Assembly: GCF_003473485.1 (NCBI RefSeq)
Contig: NC_053046.1
Coordinates: 3,792,001-3,856,000, forward strand
Direction: 5' to 3'
Length of the DNA: 64,000 bases
From: Medicago truncatula
Taxonomy: Eukaryota > Streptophyta > Magnoliopsida > Fabales > Fabaceae
Part shown: in pieces, positions 49,637-61,911 of the stretch
Numbering within the stretch: position 1 is the first letter of the stretch
Layout: every line of letters begins with the position of its first letter
The notes under the pieces: generated by a model
Seen by the model: the letters and a program-made list of their open reading frames with translations, nothing else
The model's database searches: none
What the model was told of the DNA's origin: nothing
Made by a program: the position numbers and the translations under genes

Positions 49637-50836
49637 TTTATTTACAACATAGATAATACAATTTTGATTTTTATTAGATTTTTTCTCTATCCGAGTTGTG
49701 AAATCTTAGACATGCTAACATAGTAACATCTATCCTATTACTCAATTTAATGCTTCAGCCCTCACACACTTTCTTCACACTATCCAATACTTTTCAGATG
49801 TGTAATTTCTACCATAAACATGTTTTTATGCTCGAGTTATATTATCATAAGATTAGATAGCGTTAGCTTTCACGTTACCTGGAAAAAAATATCCTATCCA
49901 CATACAGATCATAACAAATACTTGTATGATCATATAACTTGAACATACATTAGACCGTAGACTATTGAGGCTTTGTCTATGAGCTCATCGGCAGTTTTAT
50001 TAGAAAGTACGTGCTTAAAGTTTTATTTATTGTCGCAAATTAGGATTTATATATAAAAAAAATGTTATTATTTACTGTTACAAATTACGATTTGTATAAA
50101 AAATGATTTAAATATATTTATTGACCTTAAATAACAAAACCGTGAATGTTCATGCATCTTTAATTCCCCAAATTCTTATTGCTAAAGAACAATCAGTAAC
50201 TTGGATTATTGCAACTTTGTACTAGAATCAATATATAATTAGTCATTGAGGAAAGCAATCACTGACGAGCAAATGCCTTGCATCCCTTCCCTTGCACCAT
50301 CATTACATCATATAGATCATACATGTATAAATACTTAAGGGTGATCTGGAAATTTAATATCGATTAAAAACTGAAACAAATACAAAAGGTATAAATCTAT
50401 ATGTTACAATTCCATAAACTATACTTTGTCCTTGATCTGTTTGAGGACATCTTTTTCCCTGGCAGGGCATTTTGTTTCTTGTTTGATAAATTAAAATGAA
50501 CAAATGAGTCCTAAACAGGAGGCCACATTTCTTGCCACCAGTTCCATAATCCTGATATGGTAGCTGGGGTCAACTCTTTCACATTTTAAACAAAACAGCA
50601 CCCACTATCAAGTGAGCAGACCACATTTAATCTTACATCACCAGGTCGGGAGTTGGGAACCTGAGAAGAGAATGGGAACGGGGAATGGAGATGGATTTTT
50701 TTTTTTTTTTTTTTTCTGTATAAACTCCATCTGATGTTCCACTATTCCGTACTTCTAGAGAAATGCAGAAGCAGGGACGTCCCAATTATTCTGATGATCA
50801 AAACAAATTTTGATATTTACAAGCTTGAGTATATGC

Positions 50837-53800
50837 TCATAGTTCAACCTCTTGAAGATCTTCACCGAAACTGCCACTTCTCGTAGGCCCTTGCATTAAA
50901 GATGATGGATCAGGCATAAACGCTGATGGTGGCATGCCCAAAGCTGCCCCTGAAGGCTTAATTTCACCCATTTTTGGGGGGCTAAATGAATCATTAAAAC
51001 TTCCACTCCATGAAGCTGTTCGACGAGAATGGGAAAAATGAGACTCATTGCCATCTGTCTGCCCCTGTTTTGAGATGTTGCCCGCACTTGGAAACCTTTG
51101 CATGGTCATTGTTTGTGCGTGTTTTGGAGGATGGTATGACCAATCATTTGTGGAAGATGTAGAAGGGTTTTCATTAGCTGCACTATCTTCTAGGTTGCTT
51201 TCAGCAATAGCCTCCATATTCTGCTCACTTGATGATGGTACAGGAGCTGGAATAAAAAACTTTGCATTGGCGGGAAGAGCAGGTTTCACAGATTGAACGG
51301 AAGGGGACTGAAACAAGTTTGCAGAGCTTCCACCATTTTGGTTGAAGGTGTCAACATATCTAAAAATCCATAAACAATTTCATCAATATTTTTTGCCTTT
51401 CAAATTCCGTCGATGATAATTGACAGACAGATAAAAACATATTTTTCATGGGAACTGAGTAGCTGCGCAAAATAGCCAGAACTCATAGGTTCTTAATTAT
51501 CTATCCTTTTTTCATCTTTGGTATTTCTACATTCATTTAAGTTAGGACTCCAAACCAGATAAACCTCTATATTATAACACTTGGGTCCTCATAAAAATTA
51601 GAGATAGGGAAAAATTACAGTCACTTCCCCGAGATATGTCTAAATAACACATGGATCTCCTTTATTTTGTAAAAGACACCCACTTCCCCTTAATTACATT
51701 GAACTTTAAGAAATAGAGGCGAGTTTGTGTCATTTAGACATATCTCAAGGGAGTTGTATGTCATTTAAGGGTGGTGAAAGACACCCACTTCCCCTCAATT
51801 TTATTCACCTTCAAATTTTATAATCTAATAGAGAAGCTAACAGGAGGCCCATTCTATAATGATTCACAGATGACACTATAACTAAAACAAAAATGGCAAC
51901 TGCTTGCAACTATTAACTTGATTTAACAAGATATGAAAAATAAGCTATTACCTTGACCGAACACCAAGACGACTGCGAGCAGAGAATTGATTTGAGCTAG
52001 GTGGTATAGGTGGCATCCCTGGACTAAGTTCAGGACTTGAAGTTCTTGTGCTCGAGAACTCATTTGGAGTCAAACCTTCTGTCTTCAATGCAGATTTTAA
52101 ATTGTAGTCAGCTGAACCATTCTGGAAAGCAGCAGTTGTCGGAGGTGGTGGTGGCAGAGCAGCTTCTTCAGCTGGAACTTCAGCACCTTCCTCTACCCAT
52201 CTCTTCAGCTTTTCGTCATAATAAAACTTGTTTTTCTCTCCCAATTTAGCCTTGGGATAGAGCAGAATAGGAATTTGAATAGGCAAAGTCAGAACTCGTA
52301 CATTTGAGAAGAAAAAGAAAATAGAACAGAATAAATGTATGGAACAACTAATGATACCTGTTTTCCAGATCTCAAGACTAGCCCCACTGTTTTTTGCAGA
52401 AGTTGTGACCCAAAACCAAATCGCGAAAAGCGTGATGCACCCCCTGATACCTGGACTTTTCCTTGTGCATCAGGTGATGGCGATTCCTAGGTTAAATAAA
52501 CCAATTTTTTTTCAAGTTTAATGCTAGTCAATCAAAACAGAGAGGAAGGTGAAAATCTTTACAGTAGTCACACACCTGTCTTGGGCTTCTACCAATATCT
52601 GGCTCTGAAACACTTCTATTAGGCTTTGCTGCCATTCTATTATTGTCAGCTGTCCACTCACTTATGGGTTCCAGTGAAGCAGATGGAACTAAAGATGACA
52701 TGGCCATTGTTGACTGGCTAGTAGATACTCTTGGTGCCATATGCTGGTAATGCTGTTCACTTCCATGAACGGTTGCTTGTGATGATGTTGGAGCAGGTGG
52801 TGGTAAACCACCAACAACTCGATGGGCAGTGCTATCAAAAAAGTTGAGCAATTTACCAACTAATTTTGCAGGAGCTAAATTTGCAGCATATCCACCCTGA
52901 AAAAAAATATACAAGAGGGTAAGTAACAAGTTATAAAAATGATTAAGAATTAACAAAGGGCAGGGAAGTACCTGTTGGTGGGTCCTAATTCTCTCCTCGA
53001 GAGCTAATACCAGCTGTTTCCACGTTTCTACTTCCGGAGCACGGCCAGTTTTCAAGGATTTCAGTACTGCTTGGCAGTACCTGAGATCAAAAACAACAAT
53101 GAGATAGATCATGTAGAGAATAATATCGCAGATAATACTCTGTGTACTTACTTCAACGAGTCCGAAACCTTTCCCACTTCAGCTAGCATATGTGCATATA
53201 TAAGCTTATATGGTTGAAATGAATGCAAAACAAACTGAGAGTTTCCAAGCAGCTTTGAATATTCATATAACTCTGTCCTCTGTCCAAGCACCCATCAGAT
53301 AAGTTTGAGTTATTTCGGAGACACATACAAAAGAAAATATCAAATCATACTGAGCATGTTCTTTTAGAAAGCAATAGTTGCTGAGGCGGCTTAATATACC
53401 ATACAGATAGATCAATTATGAAGCTTACAAATCACTAGGTTGATTTAAAAAAGATTATTCATTTGAAGATAAAACCAGGACTGGAGATAATTAATAAAGA
53501 AATTGTGATTTCTTAACCATGTAGACCATCTAACAAGTAACAACCACCAAAGCTTTTTCTCACCAGATGTAGTACATGAATCAAATGATGCGTGTATGCC
53601 TCTAACGCCCTGTCATAAATCATATATAGAGATAGACCATTGAACTCTAAATTATCGCTCAACAGACTGACTAATAATTTTTTTTTGGGTGCATGTATGC
53701 CTCTCTCCCATCATGCCTAAACCACCTAAGTTGGGATTTTACATATATTTTACGTTAAGAGCTATATCCTTACATTTTCCATAATGACATCATTCTTAAT

Positions 53801-56800
53801 TCTATCTTCTCTTGTGTAACCATGCATCCATGATAGCAGTCTCATCTTGGCAACACCAATCTTATTTTCTTTTAGTCTTTTACTTGTTCACCATTCCGCA
53901 ATACAACAATGCAGGTCTAATAATTGTTCAGTAGAATTTTCCTTCAAGTTTTAGTGATACTTTACTATCACAAATTACAAAAGTACCTTCATTTCATCCA
54001 ACCTAATTGAATCCCATAATTGACACCTCCATCTACCTCCTAGTCCTTTTGTAGGATGGACCCGAGATGTTTAGAACCTTAGATTTGTGGTATGGTATCT
54101 TCTACCATTTTTAACTCTAAGCTAATATTTTATGTTTCTTACTAAACTTGCATTCAATATACTATATTTTATTGCTACAGGCGGAAACAGCATGTTACTC
54201 AGTTTTAAACTTCCATTGGTTTCTTCTCTCTATTATCCAACTAAAACCGCATCATCTGCACACGCAAAATGTGCTGCAATGTTTTTTCTTGTATATGATC
54301 AGTAAGCGCATCTAAAACCAAACTAGAAAAAATATAGGTACAAAGATGACCTTTTAGCTATAGGGAAGTCTGTATCTCCACCTTGTGTTCATAAGATTAG
54401 TAGTGACCATTCATACAAATTTTAAATTACTCAAATATACACAATCCAAATTCCTTTTTTCTTCTAAATCCTTCCACGACACCTCCCCTATCACCTGTCT
54501 CTTCACAACTAATTAACAAGAAAATTGTGGCCAGGCCTTTTTTTTATTCCCCTGATACTATGCGTCAATCTTCACAGAAATATGTAGCTTTCATGGTCAA
54601 TTTCGCCAACATAAAAATTAAATTGATTATGGGTAATGCAGCTCTCCTGACTATATCTCCACTCAATTACCCTCTCCAAAAGCTTCAAGATAAGATACGA
54701 GTCTGGTCCCCATGTAGTCTTGTGTAATTTTGTATGTCATCTTTGTTCTTGAAGATAAATATTATCATATTGTGCCTCCATTCATTCAATATGCTCTTGG
54801 AGTTCAAAATCTCATCAAACAACTTGTGAATCAAATTATGCATTTCACTCTCAGCCTCGTTCTGACCTCAATAATTGTGCTGCTGCTTTATCATCTATCA
54901 TCAACTTCAGTGCTTTTACAACTCTGATTCTTTAGTTGTAGTAGTTTTGAATTGACTCTCTTATCTAGTATTAAGGCTATCTAAATTCAATGCTTCCTAA
55001 GCATGTATATATACTAATATGAAACAACACCCTTGGTTGAACCTTGCAAAATCCCTAAAACTCAAGTGATTGACGACCAGAAAAACTTTTTCTGACAAAG
55101 CAAGAGAGTAGGGGCAGAAAAACACGGGATACTTGATACTTTCTGGGAAAAGGACTTATAACACATGCATGCAACAGAACGGACAAATATTGTGGTCGAA
55201 GTAACTTAAGAACTAAGGAGATTCCAAATTACCTGAATAGCTTCTGGACTAGCATAAGTTCGAGGACGTGTCCAGTGATCTGCTCCTATTAGGCAAAGTC
55301 TTGTAGCGTCCGAGTATGACGAGAAGTTTACTTCAGCAATTAAATAGCAGATGTGTGCAGCAGTAATCTAAAATATGACTCCCAAATCAGAAGCAGAATG
55401 GAAAGGTACAAAAATCATAACAGAACAAATGAGAGAACGAGAATTATACCTCTCTTTTTTCCTTCCACAGGCAATCACCAAGGTGCATCATTACAAGTTC
55501 GTCACCTTTGGTTCTGTTTGCAGTTATTACAGCCAGATTCTCCTCCCAGTCTTCAAGCATATCATTAGATCCAGCCTGAAATTGCAAGCAACAACTTAAG
55601 TTTTAGCTTCCAAGTCAAAAAAAAGCACTACACTTTGCAACTATTGAATAAATGTACGTAGTAGAACAACTAGATTGTATGGCTTCTTCCGTTATCCTCT
55701 TGGGATTACCTGTTCAGACTGCTGAGGCATACCAACAGCACCAGGATGCCCACTAATTGAGGTTTCTTCGGTAGGGAATACATCATTTGGTCGCCCAGCA
55801 ATTAAAAGGCATAATGTGCGTAGAGGTGACCCTGCAACCAACTGACGAAGTGCCATTTGCCTTACTGTATCAACATAGAACTGCATCGCAAATATGGACC
55901 GAATTTATTTCTCTAACAAAGGAGGTACGAGAAAAATATTGTAAGACCCAAAAGGGACCATCTAGATCTGAAATTTTGGCATCTGACCTGCTCACCGAGT
56001 TGTGAAGCAAGAACAAGTGCAGGTCCCCACAATTGCCCTTCTTGTGCACGCTGTAAAGCCTCCATCTTTTTGCCAGAGACAAGAAGATTTTGCATTTCAG
56101 AAGCAATTGCCTAGATCAAATCAAAATCAGTTAAAGATACATACAAAACAATGTGAAAGGGGGGGGGGAGGGGGGGATCATATAAGGAGTAAATTAATAC
56201 ACACCTTCATTTGTTCTTCAGAAGGAAAATTTTGCAGGCAATGACTTGGCATCCCATACTGAGTGAACTCTGTCCCATTAACCTTGGCAGATGCAAAAAG
56301 CTTTGCAACTGCTGACTCAGGAGCATCATTTTCCTGTTTCAAAATGAAAGCCACAAAACGTTACCAAATGTGAAAGTGATCCCATGAGAGTAGTATTCAG
56401 GCAATAATATAAATAACTCGGAATTGCCGGCTACCTAAAGGTGTGATTAGTAAAGCCAAACATGATATTTTAACCAAACAGAAAGAATAAGACATAATCA
56501 TTTGCAGAGCAATTGTAATTATAATGTTCAAAACCACTTCAAAAGGAAGTGATTAAAAGATTGAAATATTGCAATATATAGCAAATATAGGTCTCCAGGA
56601 TTTGTATTTATGAAAATTAACCTAAGATTTTACGCTTAAAAATGTTTCAAAGTCTTGTGAATAATACAGCTCTTAAAAGAATGGAATGTTGATCAAACTA
56701 GGAAAGTGTGGTACCGAAAAATCAATTAAAATTAAAAATGATATATAAAGCAAACAAAAACAAATGAATGCCTGAAGTTGTAACTTACTTTTAGTATGGT

Positions 56801-59457
56801 ATCTGTACCAAAAGGAGAACGTAATTTTCCATAATGCTGACAAGCTATTTTAAGCAAGGAGAGGAGGAGTCTCAACCTTTCACCTTTCTTATAATCCATG
56901 TCAGGTGATTCGCAGCGTGCAATCCTCTCATCTAACCATTTGTACAGCTCCTTACTTCCAACACTACCACCAACTAATGGACCTGGGAAAGATTGCTGGC
57001 TTAGAGCACGAAAATAATCACCAGTAGCATTTCCAATAGTCAAAGAATTGTTGCTTCCTGTGACGGCTTCCATCAAGTTCAACACAGAAATAGAACCTTG
57101 TACAGAATCCTTCAGATAAAATAAATATATATCAGTTAATAAATAAACAAAAATATATCAGTTGAGAATTTAAAGAATTACTTTGTGGAAAGAAGAAGAG
57201 AAACGAGGGAAAATATTTTCAAACAGTGAAATAAAAGCAACCTCCAAGTCTTTCAGAAACCAGATCAAATTTAGATCAAAACTGAAAAGAATCAAGAATT
57301 AACCTGGCTTCCATATGATGCAGTCAAAGCACTTGGATCTTTCATTATGATGAGTTTTCCACCAAATCCGAAAGTTACTAAGGCATGAGAAGGACGCCCA
57401 GCAGATGATCTTCCAGCATGAGGGGCATAAGAATATTGAAGTCCACCCTGGATTGGTTGCTGGGAATAACTATGGGAGTTCTGATTTTCAGCAAAAACAT
57501 TCGAGAATTGTTTTTGTTCATCAAACTTTGTGTTTGGATAATTAAACTGTTGAGCAATGTCCCCGTGAGGGACAAAAGTTTTGGGTGCAAAAGTTCCATT
57601 ATCAAACTCTGTGTCTTGATAATTAAACTGATGAGCAATGTCCCTGTGAGGGACAAAAGCTTTGGGTTCAAAAGATCCCTTATTGTTTAATGCAACCGAT
57701 CCAAAGGAACTAGAAGTATTTACTTGCTGGTTACCATAAGAATGGTGAACTTGCTGGTTACCACTAGAAGCTGTATTATTCCCTATTTTAGTGGAAGCCT
57801 CAGTCGCATACATATCAAAACCCTGCTGGTGGTTAACACCATGCGAACCACTCCAGCTACCATTTACCGCCTGACTACCAACACCCTGTGATCCGCCATA
57901 ATTACCTGCTTGGTTAACACCATGCGAACCACTCCAGCTACCATTTACCGCCTGACTACCAACACCCTGTGATCCGCCATAATTACCAGCTTGGTTAACA
58001 CCATGTGAACCACTCCAACTACCATTTACTGCCTGACTACCAACACCATGTGATCCATCATAATTACCAGCTTGACTAACACCATGTGAACCACTCCAGC
58101 TACCATTTACCGCCTGACTACCAACACCCTGTGATACATGATTACCAGCTTGGCTATACTCACTATACAAACTGTTATCATCATTGAAGGAGGAAGTACT
58201 GGTAGAAGTATGCCCATTTTGAAGTCCATGAACAGAAGATTGAACGGATGAATTGTAAGTTGCCAATGAGCGCCATTCTTGGGCAATTGTATCATAATAC
58301 CAATCAGGATATTGAGGATCAAAAACCATATGCTCCAGGTACCCATTATTTCCTTGTGAAACCTGATTCCAGCTAGACACACTTTCAGTTGTGCCTGTTT
58401 CTGCCAAAGTTCCAGCAACAGACTGGGCAGCTTGTTGCAAATAAGAGATCTCTGTTTTTCCATCAGAAGCAGCAGCCCAATCCACCGCTGTATTGGCTTC
58501 AGAAGTTTGCTGACTAGTAGTTGTTGCATTGTAGTCTTCTATCTGATACCATTGCCCGGTGATATGGTCATACTTCCAGCCAGGATAAAGATCCTCCCAA
58601 TTCTGACTACTGCTCAGATCTTGTCCATTATTATGTAGGTTTGAAGATGCATCATAAGCTCCACCACCCTCTTGATATTGCACATAATTGACTGAAGTAT
58701 TTAAGCCATCACCTTGCTTGCCCGTATGATTATCAAAAGACGTATCATAACCTTGAACTCCTTGATATTGCGAGTAATCTACCGAACTATTTAAGACAAC
58801 ATTATGAGCTTCGATAACAGGACTCACCTGACTATTTAAATTATCGTGTGAAATCACCGGAAAATCACTGGATTGATCTCCTAACTCACTAAAAAAGTCA
58901 GAATATGATCCAAACCCGCCAACTCCATTTGCATCATCAGCACTGAAACAATTCCAATCTTTCTCCTTAATCCCCGAAAGAGCAACCTCATTGCTCTCGC
59001 CAACAGCTGCAATGTCCATTAAACCCGAACTAGCAACCTCATTGCTCTTGCCAACAGGTGCAACGGCAGTGAACTCTGATCCAATCCCAATCTCTTCCTT
59101 ACCAAGCTCCGTCTTACTATCACACTCAACTGAACTAGAACCCATCAACAAATTCCCCTCCTTACCGTCATCATCACCTCCACCATCTAAACCCACATCA
59201 GATTTCACAACACCCAATTCCTCTTTGACTTCAACCCCACTTTCCCCAACAACCGAATTATCAAATGCACCAGCATCAACATCACTTATACTCAGATTTG
59301 CAAACGCATTCGCGTCATCAGAATCATTCCCTTCATCATTACCAGACTTAATAACAACAGGCTTAACAGGCCCCACATCATCATCGTCCTCAACAAGCTT
59401 ATCGAAAAAATCCTCATCCGTCTGATCCTCCATCTGAAATGGAGGATTCGATGCCAT
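50837..59457 (-). CDS. SEC16: SEC16 / MAIGO5 COPII coat scaffold
   Basis: Thirteen coding exons on the minus strand: 57304-59457, 56789-57109, 56205-56333, 55988-56110, 55710-55880, 55450-55575, 55233-55367, 53152-53279, 52972-53080, 52576-52896, 52358-52486, 51952-52250 and 50837-51359. All junctions fit, giving 1,555 residues. Start MASNPPFQMEDQ was chosen; the open frame upstream is unlike the family. Exon 1 encodes the acidic, disordered N-terminus and a 27-residue repeat array. Exons 2-9 encode the conserved central domain (FPGPLVGGSVGSKELYKWLD, RLLLSLLKIACQHYGKLRSP, LWGPALVLASQLGEQ, LAVITANRTKGDELVMMHLG), which binds SEC13 in the family. The tail has Pro-rich segments (MPPIPPSSNQF). It organises ER exit sites for COPII budding. 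It is longer than Arabidopsis MAG5, largely through exon 1. Confidence 0.95.
53690..54870 (-). mobile_element. Decayed RTE-type LINE inside SEC16 intron
   Basis: On the minus strand successive pieces match RTE reverse transcriptase in the right order: HKLFDEILNSKSILNEWRHN (about 54800), KNKDDIQNYTRL, FACADDAVLVG (the ADD catalytic box, about 54260), KLEGKFY..TIRPALLYCGM (about 53930), and MRLLSWMHGYTREDRIKND (about 53820). Frames are broken by stops and shifts. It lies in the 1.95-kb intron 53280-55232, the longest of the gene, and shares the gene's orientation. Only old remnants remain. Confidence 0.8.
57841..58150 (-). repeat. 81-bp coding minisatellite in SEC16
   Basis: Four head-to-tail copies of an 81-bp unit start at 57841, 57922, 58003 and 58084. 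They encode a 27-residue unit with the core SQAVNGSWSGSHGV followed by NQAGNYGGSQG. The period is a multiple of three, so copy number can vary without frame loss. Copies differ at only a few positions. A second, two-copy repeat (PKAFVPHRDIAHQFNY and PKTFVPHGDIAQQFNY) lies at about 57530-57670. Confidence 0.95.
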
Positions 59458-59900
59458 CACCAAAAACCCTAAACCTAACACTTCCACTTGAATCTCACAA
59501 AATTCTTCAAAAATTTCACGCTCCGATTCCGATAATCTCAAATTATCAAAAAATCTCGATGTTATAGCTAAACCTCGAGATCGTAATTGAAAAATCTGAA
59601 ATTATCGAAAAATCTCGATGTTGAAGATAAACCCCAAGTAGAAGGAGCAATAACTGAATCAGAAAACGAGATCTGAGAATTGTTAAATTGAATTGACGGG
59701 ATCGGAATACATAGAGAATTGAAGAAAAAATTACCAGGAATTTGAGATAATGGTTTTAGGGTTTGATGAATTGAAGGAAGGTAGGGGTTAGAGAGATTGA
59801 GAATTTTGCAGGAAACTGTAAAGAGAATATTTGGAGAGAGTGGAAAGAAGAAAATTGTTTGCACCACAACTCATCAAGAACAAAATAATGAAAATACAAC
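59458..59900 (-). promoter_or_regulatory. SEC16 5' leader and proximal upstream region
   Basis: Leader sequence precedes the ATG at 59457. A duplicated ATCTCGATGTT / AAAAATCTCG motif (59540-59565 and 59605-59625) occurs. CCTAAAACCATTATC and AACCCTAAAACC on the minus strand (near 59752-59765) resemble a telo-box. An exon-intron boundary in the leader (AATTACCAGG at about 59730) is possible. No TATA box is evident. Confidence 0.35.
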
Positions 59901-59999
59901 AGTTTTTTTTTATTAAAAAACATTAAAAAAAAAAAAAAAATGTAACCAACAATTTTTTAAATTTTTGTTACTTTCTTTCAAATGATAAAAAATATTTAT

Positions 60000-60170
60000 C
60001 TTAGTCCATGAGTCATGAGCTTACCTCAGGAACAGATAATGCACAATTTTGTGTAGGGATCTGGGTTCGAACCCTGAACATTTCACTTATTCATTTTAAA
60101 GATCAATTTCTCTAACCACTAAGCACACAATGCGTAATATATACAAGGTCGAAATTCAAACCTCGCCTAT
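60000..60170 (+). mobile_element. SINE-like remnant
   Basis: A B-box GGGTTCGAACCC at 60062-60073 lies about 55 bases after an A-box-like CATGAGTCATGAGCTTAC. The continuation to 60170 has further tRNA-like pieces in the other orientation. Ends and target duplications are unclear. Confidence 0.35.
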
Positions 60171-61622
60171 CACTAAAAAAACCTTATTTCAAAAAATCAA
60201 TCATATTTATCTTTTCAATAATATTTTAACAAAGTATGGCTTTATTCAAACAACAAACTATTTCTTAAAAAAAATCGTGTTTATATTTTAACAATAAATT
60301 ATAGATATAGATGTTTGTTATTTTTAAATTGTAACAAATCATATTTATTTTTTAACAATAATAGAATATAAATTGAAGTCAATATATTATAATTATAGAT
60401 ATTTTGTAACAAATCATACTTATTTTTATTTTTAAAATAATTATAATCTGCTGATAATAGTATAAAACTTTTTACACATATCAAAATTAAACTTTTTATT
60501 TTTTGCATGATTAATAAAGAAATAAACAAACAAATAGAGTAACTTTTTTGGTGATTTGCAAGGTGGTCAAAGTTGTGTACCATCGTTGAAAAAAGTAGAT
60601 TGAGACAAAAGCTTTTAGAAAAAGGGAACATGAATTATGCAAAACGCATTGCTACTTCCATCCACATATGGGGCATTCTGTCTTTTGTTTAGGGTATTGA
60701 CGGGTAGTATAAAGAGCCCTCCTCCTATGTTATCCAAAAAGTGACTTTGAGTAAGACAGGTATGTGCATTTTATGAAACAGATCTTTTTATGTTTGGTAG
60801 TGGTAATGGAGATTAGATATACCTAATAATAGTGTTTGCAGCAAAAATTAAGTAAATTTAAGTTCTTTTTAGACCAAGGTAAAGGTCACTCGAGGTAGAG
60901 TAAAAAACTCAATCAACATGTTAGCAAAGTTTAAAAGACATCCCTGAAAAAAAAAAGTTTAAAAGACATAATTTATTCAAAGAAACCTTAAACTTATTTT
61001 AATATAATTTTTTCAACTTTATTGGCTTATGTTGATTTCCAATATTTCAGCCCTGCATATAGACGGTATGATCGAATGCATGGAATTAATCGGTTTAAGC
61101 TGAATATGGAGTATTTAAAAAAGAGAAATGATATTTGTTCAATTATTTTTGTACAATCTTTTCTTTCATACTTATATTATTTTTTTATTCTTTTTCTTCA
61201 TTTTTCTCTTTTCATTGTTTTTATCAATGAAAAGATAGCACAACAAGGTTGTCTCAAAAGTTGTAGCAAAAAAGATGTTCATATATCACTACTCTTTAAA
61301 AAAAGGAAAATGTTAATCGGTGATGCCCAGGGGCATCGGTTAAGGAATTATAAAAGAAAAATTGTGTATTTTACTTTTTAAAACTCGAAAAAATGTTACT
61401 TTTAATGTTGATTTTGTTTTTTCTTTCCATTTTTATCTGCTTAACTAGTGTCCGGGTGTACTGGTTAACAAGACGCTTAAAAAAATATTTGTCCTCCAAA
61501 ACAAAATGCGCCTGTCTTTCACTTAAAAAAAATCGATTTTTTTTTAGCTTCTGGGATCTTCAAAGCTAAAGTAAAAGAATAATGTTAACACTCAATACCC
61601 TAAAGTTTTCTTGGGTATATCA
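60171..61622. other. Intergenic, no gene seen
   Basis: AT-rich sequence. A frame at 61022-61381 has no recognisable domain, and its end overlaps a small palindromic repeat (GATGCCCAGGGGCATCGG at 61321-61338). No gene is supported. Confidence 0.45.
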
Positions 61623-61631
61623 TAGAGTTAA

Positions 61632-61885
61632 GGGTTAATTAAGTTTTTAGTCCCTACAAAATAAAATCACACTTTTTAGTCCCTGTGACATTTTCCTTAA
61701 GCCATTTTAGGGACCAAAACTGTTGATGAATTTTTTTACAGGGATTAAAAGTGCTGATGGAAAAATTTATAGGGACTGAAAATTCAGATGAAAAATTTTA
61801 TAGTGACTAAAAAGTTTGATTTTATTTTATAGGGACTAAAAACAAAATTTTGAATATTTATAGGGACTAAAAACTTAATTAACCC
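61632..61885. mobile_element. MULE-like MITE with 9-bp target duplication
   Basis: The terminal repeats GGGTTAATTAAGTTTTTAG and CTAAAAACTTAATTAACCC are perfect reverse complements. The flanking 9-mers TAGAGTTAA (61623-61631) and TAGATTTAA (61886-61894) differ at one base. The size is 254 bp. A 9-bp duplication points to mobilisation by a MULE transposase. The core resembles the copy at 1781-2060. Confidence 0.85.
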
Positions 61886-61911
61886 TAGATTTAATGTCAC
61901 ATTACATTTTT

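Larger units (their letters stand above)
45590..50836. other. Intergenic, repeat-derived, no gene resolved
   Basis: A 5.2-kb stretch without a supportable gene. It has a (TA)n run at 45882-45902, a SINE at 46532-46701, T-rich intron-like DNA from 47 to 48.8 kb, and a Helitron-like 3' end at 49605-49636. The phrase GAACCAATGACTATATGCTT at 48177 recurs with changes at 48499 and more weakly near 47007. A frame at 46021-46311 is hydrophobic and unrecognised. The 3' trailer of SEC16 lies at its right end (poly-T at 50698-50716). Confidence 0.45.

Noticed and set aside
54527-54927. Small plus-strand frames in the SEC16 intron
   Set aside because: They are antisense to a decayed RTE LINE.
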